53,839 nt of DNA, taken from contig JALSIX010000109.1 of NCBI GenBank assembly GCA_026989655.1, positions 1-53,839 of the forward strand, written 5' to 3'. Position 1 is the first letter of the stretch, and every line of letters starts with the position of its first letter. This document shows, in pieces, positions 24,768 through 31,258 of the stretch. Under the pieces are notes generated by a model. The model was not told where the DNA came from, did not search any database, and saw only the letters and a list, made by a program, of their open reading frames with translations. Both the position numbers and the translations under genes were made by a program. This DNA is from Caldilineaceae bacterium. Its GTDB lineage: Bacteria; Chloroflexota; Anaerolineae; Caldilineales; Caldilineaceae.

Positions 24768-26573
24768 TCACCCGCGCGAGCCGCTCATCCGGGCCAGGAT
24801 GCCCATAAGCCGCTGATCGCCCCCGGCCGGCGGGCGCCAGTCCACATGGACCACCGAAGCGCCTTGGGCCTGGAGGGTCTCCGCGAAGATCTCCAGCCCC
24901 ACGTTGATGGCCGCCACGGGCTGGGAGAGATCCGGCACCGGCCCCGAAGCCGTGGAGGAGGACGCGTCCGACCGGGGTTCCCAGGCCTCGGCGGGATGTG
25001 ATGGGGAGACCGCCCCTTGTCCTCGGCCTGCCAACAGGGAACCAATGGCCTGGACCGCCCGATCGTGGCGGTGGAAGACCACCGCGCCGGCCTCCTGGAG
25101 CCGGGCCACCTGTCCGTCCAGCTCCTGGGGATCCCGGTCGGTGCCGATGACCACCGCGACCACGGCCAGGGCACGCCCTTCCTGGCCGGCCCGATCCCGA
25201 GCCCGGCGGATGGCGGGCGCCAGCTCGCCGGCCGGGTCCGGATGGGCCCCGTAGCCCAACACCACATCCAGGAGGATCGCCGCCACCTCGGGGTCCTGGG
25301 CCTCGTCCAACAGCCGACGGACGCGGAGCTCGTTGTCCAACATGGGGTGCAGCCGCCCCACCGTGAACTCATCCGCCCCCAGGTCCACCACCGTGTGGGC
25401 CTGGCTGTGGTGGGGGCTCTCCAGGGCCATCCCCCCGGGCAGGGGCACGTTGGAGTAGAGGGGAGCCAGGTATCCGCGCAACAGGGCCAGGGCCTCGGAG
25501 GCCAGGGTGCCGCCGGAGTACAGGCCTCGGAGATAGCGTTGCTCGGGCTGGGCCTTGGCCAGGGCCGCGGCCAGGCGTTCCCGGGCCGGATCGCGCTCCT
25601 GTGCCTCCGGGGGGGCAGCCATGCCCGCCTGTTCCAGGGCCATCCGCGCGGCCTCATCCAGGGTGGGGGCCACATGGATTCCGGGAAACCGGGAGGCCAA
25701 CTGCGCCGGATCCAGGCCCACGAAGTGGACCACCACAGGCTTGCCCGTGTCCCGGGCCACGGCCAGGATCTCCCCGGCGATCCGGGGGGAGGGCGGCTTG
25801 GAGATGAGGACGATGACCCGGGTGTCGGGGTCCTGGGCCAGGATGGCCAGGCCCTGACGGGCCGTGAGGCCTCCCACCGGATCCGAGAGATCCCGCCCTC
25901 CGGTGCCCAGGCCATGGGAGAGGCCCCCGCCCAGACGGTGGACCGCGCAGGCCACCGTCTGCAGGCCCGTGCCCGCGGCCGCCACCACGCCCACAGGTCC
26001 CCGACGCACTCCGTTGGCAAAGCCCAGGCCCACGCCCCGGACCAACGCGGTGCCGCAGTCCGGGCCCATGACCAGAAGGCCGGCCTCCACAGCCCGGTTC
26101 TTCAGGCGGATCTCCTCCTCCAGAGGGACATTGTCGCTGTAGAGGAAGACATGCTTGCCCAGGTCCAGGGCCTGGTCGGCCACGCCGGCCGCGTAGCGGC
26201 CAGGCACCGAGACTAGCACCCACTGGGCTTCCGGCAGGAGCTTGGCAGCCCCCTCCAACGTCCGGGGACGATACCCCATAGAGGTCTCCCGGCTGCGCCG
26301 CCGGGCCAGCAGGTGGTCGATCTGGGCCAGGGCCGCCCGGGCCGCGGCCTCGTCCACGGCCCGGACCACCACCACCAGGTCGTCCGGGCGAGCGGCCTCC
26401 ACCTGGGGCGTGCACAGGCCACTCTGCTCCAGGAGTTCCTTGTTGGCCGGGGTGCCCATGACCACACCCGCATCCTCCACCCCGGGCAGCTCCACCAGAG
26501 CCCGCTGGAGCTGCATCAGGACCACGGAATCGTAGTAGGCGCCGGAACGGATCTCGGCCAGAACGTTGGACAT
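24768..26573 (-). CDS. fdrA: FdrA family acyl-CoA synthetase-like protein (AllF-like)
   Basis: 601 residues, a succinyl-CoA-ligase-like protein. The N-terminal regulatory-like segment (YYDSVVLMQL, GVVMGTPANKELL) is followed by a CoA/nucleotide-binding domain with GVVAAAGTGLQ and GTGGRDLSDPVGG, the FdrA signature, and a C-terminal ligase-like domain (LYSGGTLASEA, DLGADEFTVGRLHPM). FdrA was first noted as a suppressor of dominant-negative FtsH mutants and is now placed with YlbE in carbamoyl transfer from oxalurate-like compounds. ATG 26573 is used; a TTG at 26585 is possible. It is the first gene of the operon, about 100 bases after a strong promoter. No carbamate kinase is nearby. Confidence 0.9.
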   Translation of the reverse strand: MSNVLAEIRSGAYYDSVVLMQLQRALVELPGVEDAGVVMGTPANKELLEQSGLCTPQVEAARPDDLVVVVRAVDEAAARAALAQIDHLLARRRSRETSMGYRPRTLEGAAKLLPEAQWVLVSVPGRYAAGVADQALDLGKHVFLYSDNVPLEEEIRLKNRAVEAGLLVMGPDCGTALVRGVGLGFANGVRRGPVGVVAAAGTGLQTVACAVHRLGGGLSHGLGTGGRDLSDPVGGLTARQGLAILAQDPDTRVIVLISKPPSPRIAGEILAVARDTGKPVVVHFVGLDPAQLASRFPGIHVAPTLDEAARMALEQAGMAAPPEAQERDPARERLAAALAKAQPEQRYLRGLYSGGTLASEALALLRGYLAPLYSNVPLPGGMALESPHHSQAHTVVDLGADEFTVGRLHPMLDNELRVRRLLDEAQDPEVAAILLDVVLGYGAHPDPAGELAPAIRRARDRAGQEGRALAVVAVVIGTDRDPQELDGQVARLQEAGAVVFHRHDRAVQAIGSLLAGRGQGAVSPSHPAEAWEPRSDASSSTASGPVPDLSQPVAAINVGLEIFAETLQAQGASVVHVDWRPPAGGDQRLMGILARMSGSRG

Positions 26574-26633
26574 GGAGGATCCCAAGTTGAGTCTGGGTAC
26601 GGTTCGACGTGTGAGGAAGGGTTGTCCGTCGAC

Positions 26634-26661
26634 TTGCCAGGCAAATCGGCTTGTCAGACAA
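26634..26661. promoter_or_regulatory. Paired operator palindromes, GntR/FadR type
   Basis: Two perfect 11-bp hyphenated palindromes, TTGCCAGGCAA (26634-26644) and TTGTCAGACAA (26651-26661), have centres 17 bases apart. Both fit the TNGTNNNACNA-like operators of GntR regulators of the FadR/FCD group (the first with one change per half). They lie just downstream of the predicted fdrA transcription start, where bound protein would block the operon. No regulator gene is in the window. Confidence 0.7.
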
Positions 26662-26677
26662 ACCAGGATGGATATGC

Positions 26678-26706
26678 ATTCTAAACCGTCCCCCAGATCA
26701 TGTCAA
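26678..26706 (-). promoter_or_regulatory. Sigma-70 promoter of the fdrA - coxL operon
   Basis: On the minus strand, -35 TTGACA (26706-26701), a 17-base spacer and -10 TAGAAT (26683-26678). The start would be near 26671, about 98 bases before the fdrA ATG, and the two palindromes would then sit at roughly +10 to +37. Confidence 0.8.
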
Positions 26707-26836
26707 ACGGTCGTGGAGGCTCCGCGGAAGGAGGGCCCCTCGGCCCTGGGCCGCGCAGGATCCCCGCCCCCGTGCCGGAAATGCCCCGTGGACTCGTCGT
26801 CGAGGGGAACGCGTGGTCGGAACCCAGGACGCCTGC

Positions 26837-26878
26837 CCCCTTCTGGGCGGAGCGGCCCGGAGCCCCACCCAGAAGGGG
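26837..26878. repeat. 11-bp inverted repeat in the fdrA/caspase spacer
   Basis: CCCCTTCTGGG (26837-26847) pairs perfectly with 26868-26878 across a 20-base loop. It lies in the 494-base divergent spacer 26574-27067. A second, shorter repeat, CCGACAGG (26939-26946) with CCTGTCGG (26962-26969), follows. The spacer otherwise contains the fdrA promoter, its operators and a possible extended -10 for the caspase gene; I see no small ORF with a ribosome site. Confidence 0.5.
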
Positions 26879-26999
26879 TTCCGGCGACAGGACCCCGCCA
26901 TTGGGGGCCTGGGGATCGGGGGGGGCTGCCCGGGCCTGCCGACAGGCTCGAGCGATACACCCCTGTCGGGGAGGCTGCAGCCGGCCAGAGAGCACTCTG

Positions 27000-27008
27000 T
27001 GGTATCAT
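27000..27008 (+). promoter_or_regulatory. Possible extended -10 promoter of the caspase gene
   Basis: TGG directly followed by TATCAT (27003-27008) fits an extended -10 element; no good -35 is visible. The start would be near 27015, leaving a leader of about 53 bases to ATG 27068. The call is weak. Confidence 0.35.
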
Positions 27009-27067
27009 GGAAGCCACATCGGGACCGCGGCCGAGAGATGGACCGTTTCCGGGAAAGGAGTCCTGTC

Positions 27068-30000
27068 ATGCGCGAACGCCCCCGGATCTTTGCCCTGTTG
27101 GTGGGCATCGATGGCTACAGCAGCCCCACCATCCCAGATCTCCGAGGCTGCGTGGCCGATGTCCGGGCCGTCCGGGCCTTTCTGGTCCACCGACTCCAGG
27201 TCCCCGAGACGCGGATCTGGACCCTCACCTCCAGTGTTCCCCAGGTTGCTGGCGAACGCCTGCCCACCCGAGCCCACATCCTGGCCGCCTGGCAGGAGAT
27301 CGTCCAACAGCTCCGGCCCGGCGACCAGTTCTTCTTCCACTACAGCGGGCACGGCGCTCAGGCCCCCTCGGTGGACCCGGACGAGCCCGACGGCTTCGAC
27401 GAGACCATCGTGCCCATGGACAGCCGGACCACCGACGCCGCGGGACGACCGGTGTTCGACCTCCTGGACAAGGAGCTGGCCGCGCTCATCGCCATGGCCG
27501 AGGACCGAGGGGCCCAGGTGGCCGCGGTCTTGGACTGCTGCCACTCGGGCTCGGGGACCCGGGCAGCCCTGAGGCCAGACCCCACCAGGCCCCTGGCACG
27601 TCGCTGCCGGGCCGACCATCGCCCCCGGGAGCTGGCGTCGACGGTGCCGGGGACGGCCCAACACCTGGAGGCGGCCCGGAGGCTGCGCCGTTCCAGCGGC
27701 TGGAAGGTCCCAGGGCGGCACGTTCTCCTGGCAGCAGCGCGGGACGAGGAACTGAGCTACGAGTATCGCTCCCCCGAGACCGGCCAGTGGCACGGCGCGG
27801 CCACCTATTTCCTGGTCCAGGCCCTGCAGGGCTACCGTCCGGACATGACCTGGCAGGAGGTGTACGACGTGGTCCGGACCCGGGTCCACGGGATCTATCC
27901 CCAACAGACACCTCAACTGGAGGGGCCTGGGAACCGTCGGATCTTCGGCGAGGAGGCCCCACCCGTGGCACCCTATCTGCGGGTCACGGAGGTGGAGGCC
28001 ACACCCTCGGGCCCGGTGGTCCAGGTGGATGGCGGGGTCGCGGTGGGCCTCGTGGAGGGCAGCCAGGTGGCCATCTACCCACCGGGCAGCGACCTCCAGG
28101 GCGAGCCCCTGGCCCAGGGCTCGGTGATCCGGGCAGACGTGGACCATGCCTGGGTCCAACTTCCCCCGGGGCTGCCGGTGGATGCCGTCCCCTTGCCGGC
28201 CCGGGCCCGCATCCTGAGCCTGGGCTTCGAGACCCTGGTCTACGCCGTGGCCGTCTCGGACCCCTGGGTCCGGGCCGCGCTGCAGGGGGAACCGCCCTTC
28301 CAGGACCGAAAACCCTCTCCCTTCCTGGAGGTGGTCTCCCACGACGCACCCGGGGCCCACTTCCGGGTCGACGCCACCCCAGAGGGCTACGCGATCCAGG
28401 ACGGCAGCGGGGCCCAGATCGTCGCGACGATGCCCCCCCGCACCCAGGCCGGGGCAGTCCAGGTGGCCCAGCACCTGCACCACCTGGCCGTGTTCCACAA
28501 CGTACGGGCCCTGCGTAACCCCACCCCCGCCCCCTTGCTGGCCCATGCCCTGGAGGTCCGGGCCTACAGCTACACCCGGGCCGGGTTCAGCGCGCCCAAG
28601 GACGGCATCCCCCTGGACGAAGTGGACCACATCCTGACCCCCGGCCGCCGCATCTGGGTGACGGTGCGCAACCTGAGCGCGCGCACCCTCTACGTGGCCG
28701 TCTTCAACCTGAGCAGCAACTTCGGCATCCATCGGATCTACCCGCCCCATGCTCCCCACCAGACGGTGGTCCCGGGCGCGGCCTTTCACATCCCCCGGCT
28801 GAGACCGGAGATCCACCATCCTTCCCTGCCGGCCGCCACCGAGGTCATCAAGGTCTTCGCCAGCACGGTTCCCATGGACTTCGACGTGCTCCAGCTTCCA
28901 GACCTGAACCAACCGGAGGCGACCGCCGCGGAGACCCGCCGCGCGACCGGCCCCCTGGCCGAGCTGCTGGAGGGAGTCCGGCACACCGGGACCCGCAAAC
29001 TGGTGGTGACCGAGGACATCCACGATCGGTGGATCACCTGCCAGATGGAGATCACCGTGCTCAACGAACCGACCCGCCACCCCCTGCCGGCCGGTCAACG
29101 GGCGGTGGAGCTGGGCACCCCTCTGGAACTCCGGGTGGAGAAGCCGCCGGAATTCCAGGGAGAGATCGTCCTGAGCACCCTCCTCCAGGCCACCCGAGGC
29201 CCGGACGTGCAGCATCCTGTGACACCGCCCCCGGCCCTGGAAAGTCCCGAGGGCCAACGCCTCTTCTCGCCGATCGCCCTGGAGGGCACCGCCCGCTCGG
29301 CCGGAGCATCCCCGGGGATCCTGGCCATCAATGCCAGCCCCACGGCCCTGGAGACCCTGGACCCGGACCATCCCCTGCGGCTGGAGCTGAGCCTGGACGC
29401 GTCCGAGGAGCTGGAAGGCGTGGTGGCCGTGGCCTGGGACGGACAACACCACTATCTGGTGGGCCAGACGACGTCCCTGTCGCCCCCGGACGAAAGGACC
29501 GGCCGACGGCGCGTGACGGTCACGGTGGCCCGGCTCCCCCTTCCTGCAGATCTCTCCGCGGGGGAGCCTATCCTCTCTGCCCGCGATCTGCCGCCCGAGC
29601 TGGCCCAGAGCCCTACCGCAGGGGAACGGCCCCACCGGGATCTTCGACGCACTGTCCGCCTCTTCCTCTACCGGATCCACCGGCGAGAGCCTCCGCCGGA
29701 CATGGGCGTACGGCGGGCCACGCTGGACGAGGACGGCACTCCGGTCTACGCGCCGATCCACCCCGAGGAGGTGGCCCAGGCCAGTCGGGTGGCCCTGCTG
29801 GTCCACGGGCTCACCGGTGACACCCGCTGGCTGGTCCAGCGGCTCTGGCCCCACCTCCAGAAATGGGCTGCCTACGACCTGCTCCTGGCCTTCGACTACG
29901 AGAGCCTGACCGTCCCCATCGAGGAGAACGGCCATCGCCTGGCCCAGGCACTCCAGACCCTGGGCTTTGGCCCCACGGACGGGATCCATCTGGATGTCTT

Positions 30001-30616
30001 CGCCCACGGCCTGGGCACCCAGGTGGTGCGGGCCATGGTGGAGCTGGCCGGCGGCCATGCCTTCGTGGACCGGGCCTTCCTGGCCGGTCCACCCAACGCG
30101 GGGACCCGTCTGGCCGATGTGAAGGGGTTGGCCTTCTGGAGCGCCACCCTGCTCCTGAACCAGGCCGGGGTCGGGCCGGTGACCCTCATCGCAGAGTGGG
30201 CCCTGAAGAAGGCCCTGGACGCCGGGGTCGCGGTGGACGATCTGCGTCCGGGCTCGGAGTTCTACCGGAAGCTGAACGAGGCCGACAGCCCCCTGGACGT
30301 CCCCTACTTCGTCCAGATCGGGGAGAACAGCCGCCGGGCCAAGCCCTTCCCAGGAGAGGTGCTCTTCGCCAAAAGCGGTGTCCTTCGCCTGGTGGACATG
30401 GGGTTGGATCGGCTCCTGGGGGGACCCAACGACCTGGTGGTCAGCGTGGCCAGTGCCCGGGCCGTGCGCCAGGGCCGCTGGCCCCAACTCCAGGTGACGG
30501 TGCTGCCCGGACATCACTTCCAGTACTTCCAGACGCCGGAGAGCCTGGAGGCCCTGGCCCCGATCCGGGCGGATAGCACGACTTTTGGACAGAGTTCCGG
30601 GCCTGGGCTAGAATAG
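27068..30616 (+). CDS. Orthocaspase fused to a degenerate alpha/beta-hydrolase domain
   Basis: 1182 residues. ATG 27068 has AAAGGAG seven bases upstream; ATG 27038 has none. Residues 1 to about 265 are a clan CD caspase fold: FALLVGIDGY strand, His95 in HYSGHG and Cys158 in LDCCHSG, the catalytic dyad of type I metacaspase-like enzymes (Arg/Lys cutters in known cases). Then comes a beta-rich region (about 300-400), a DUF4384-like segment (about 500-620, GRRIWVTVRNLS..TLYVAVFNLSS..IYPP) and further beta-rich stretches. From about 905 an alpha/beta-hydrolase fold begins (VALLVHGLTGDT), but the elbow is AHGLG at about 978-982: Gly replaces the nucleophile Ser of GxSxG. There is no signal peptide or membrane helix, so it is cytosolic. 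It may sense and cleave; the C-terminal fold may bind rather than hydrolyse. The gene ends four bases before tRNA-Sec. Confidence 0.85.
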   Translation: MRERPRIFALLVGIDGYSSPTIPDLRGCVADVRAVRAFLVHRLQVPETRIWTLTSSVPQVAGERLPTRAHILAAWQEIVQQLRPGDQFFFHYSGHGAQAPSVDPDEPDGFDETIVPMDSRTTDAAGRPVFDLLDKELAALIAMAEDRGAQVAAVLDCCHSGSGTRAALRPDPTRPLARRCRADHRPRELASTVPGTAQHLEAARRLRRSSGWKVPGRHVLLAAARDEELSYEYRSPETGQWHGAATYFLVQALQGYRPDMTWQEVYDVVRTRVHGIYPQQTPQLEGPGNRRIFGEEAPPVAPYLRVTEVEATPSGPVVQVDGGVAVGLVEGSQVAIYPPGSDLQGEPLAQGSVIRADVDHAWVQLPPGLPVDAVPLPARARILSLGFETLVYAVAVSDPWVRAALQGEPPFQDRKPSPFLEVVSHDAPGAHFRVDATPEGYAIQDGSGAQIVATMPPRTQAGAVQVAQHLHHLAVFHNVRALRNPTPAPLLAHALEVRAYSYTRAGFSAPKDGIPLDEVDHILTPGRRIWVTVRNLSARTLYVAVFNLSSNFGIHRIYPPHAPHQTVVPGAAFHIPRLRPEIHHPSLPAATEVIKVFASTVPMDFDVLQLPDLNQPEATAAETRRATGPLAELLEGVRHTGTRKLVVTEDIHDRWITCQMEITVLNEPTRHPLPAGQRAVELGTPLELRVEKPPEFQGEIVLSTLLQATRGPDVQHPVTPPPALESPEGQRLFSPIALEGTARSAGASPGILAINASPTALETLDPDHPLRLELSLDASEELEGVVAVAWDGQHHYLVGQTTSLSPPDERTGRRRVTVTVARLPLPADLSAGEPILSARDLPPELAQSPTAGERPHRDLRRTVRLFLYRIHRREPPPDMGVRRATLDEDGTPVYAPIHPEEVAQASRVALLVHGLTGDTRWLVQRLWPHLQKWAAYDLLLAFDYESLTVPIEENGHRLAQALQTLGFGPTDGIHLDVFAHGLGTQVVRAMVELAGGHAFVDRAFLAGPPNAGTRLADVKGLAFWSATLLLNQAGVGPVTLIAEWALKKALDAGVAVDDLRPGSEFYRKLNEADSPLDVPYFVQIGENSRRAKPFPGEVLFAKSGVLRLVDMGLDRLLGGPNDLVVSVASARAVRQGRWPQLQVTVLPGHHFQYFQTPESLEALAPIRADSTTFGQSSGPGLE
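30585..30614 (+). promoter_or_regulatory. Promoter of tRNA-Sec, inside the end of the caspase gene
   Basis: -35 TTGGAC (30585-30590), an 18-base spacer and -10 TAGAAT (30609-30614). The -10 overlaps the caspase stop codon TAG (30614-30616). The usual 6-7 base distance puts the start at about 30621, the first base of the tRNA. Confidence 0.7.
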
Positions 30617-30620
30617 CCAT

Positions 30621-30716
30621 GGGAGGGCATGTGCCCCGGTGGGTGCCCTGGTCTTCAAAACCAGTGGCAGGCGGCGCAGAGCCGGCTGCGGTGGGTTCGA
30701 CTCCCACGCCCTCCCG
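30621..30716 (+). tRNA. selC: tRNA-Sec, anticodon TCA
   Basis: It folds as a bacterial selenocysteine tRNA. There is an 8-bp acceptor stem (GGGAGGGC with GCCCTCCC), a 6-bp D stem with a 4-base loop (GTGCCC CGGT GGGTGC, two G-U pairs) and an anticodon arm CTGGT-CTTCAAA-ACCAG with TCA at 34-36. A long variable arm (GCAGGCGGC / GCCGGCTGC, one mismatch) and a 5-bp T arm (GTGGG TTCGACT CCCAC) follow. The discriminator is G; CCA is not encoded (GCACC follows). The 8+5 acceptor/T stack is diagnostic. It implies UGA decoding by SelA/SelB/SelD made elsewhere in this genome; no selenoprotein gene is recognised in the window. Confidence 0.96.
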
Positions 30717-30829
30717 CACCCGGACCCGGTGCGATCCCCGACCACGGCCCCGAGGAGGAGAGGCCCATCCCCTTGCCTGGACCGTGTCCATCCAGCGTGA
30801 TCGAGCCCAGTTCGCGGGACTGCCTGTCC

Positions 30830-31258
30830 ATGGCCGAGATCGAGCTGTTCGACGACGAACCCCTGCACTTCCAGCACATCCTGGTCTACCCCTATCCCGA
30901 TCTGCGTCGCCTCTGGGTGCGGGCCTGGCTGCCGCCCCAGAGGAACGTGTCCCCCAACGTGGAGTACCGGGTCCTGAACCCGGACGGCAGCGAGAACAAC
31001 AGCATGGTGCTGCTGGCCCAGACGGACACCAAGCTGGACCACACCCTCCACCTGCGAGAGCCCATCCTGCCCGGCGCCACCTACCGCATGGTGGCCGAGC
31101 TCTCCGTGGGCCTGGGCCAGGACGCGGAGCTGGTGGATCGTCAGGAGTTCGACCTGATCCTGGAGTTCCGCGATCCAGAGGCCGGAGAGCCCGGTTTCGG
31201 CGTGGGCCTGGAAGCCCTCTTCCCCAGCCGCTCCCCCCGCCAGGAGTCGAAGGGGTGA
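30830..31258 (+). CDS. Hypothetical beta-rich 142-aa protein, partner of the S8 protease
   Basis: I do not recognise the family. The protein is acidic and beta-rich (LVYPYPDLRRLWVRAWLPP, YRVLNPDGSENNSMVLLAQ, TLHLREPILPGATYRMVAEL), consistent with a single Ig-like or C2-like sandwich. It has no signal peptide. ATG 30830 is the first Met of the conserved-looking part; a GTG at about 30797 in the same frame is possible and neither has a clear ribosome site. Its TGA overlaps the GTG of the protease gene (GTGA), so the two are translated together and the products may interact, for example as a protease chaperone or inhibitor. Function is unknown. Confidence 0.6.
   Translation: MAEIELFDDEPLHFQHILVYPYPDLRRLWVRAWLPPQRNVSPNVEYRVLNPDGSENNSMVLLAQTDTKLDHTLHLREPILPGATYRMVAELSVGLGQDAELVDRQEFDLILEFRDPEAGEPGFGVGLEALFPSRSPRQESKG

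Noticed and set aside
26651-27067. N-terminal extension of the caspase protein
   Set aside because: The frame is open from 26651, but it overlaps the fdrA promoter and is Arg/Pro-rich without sense. AAAGGAG precedes ATG 27068, where the caspase fold starts.
30621-30716. tRNA-Sec as a phage or island attachment site
   Set aside because: No integrase and no repeat of the tRNA 3' end are seen downstream, and the flanking genes have the same base composition as the rest of the window.
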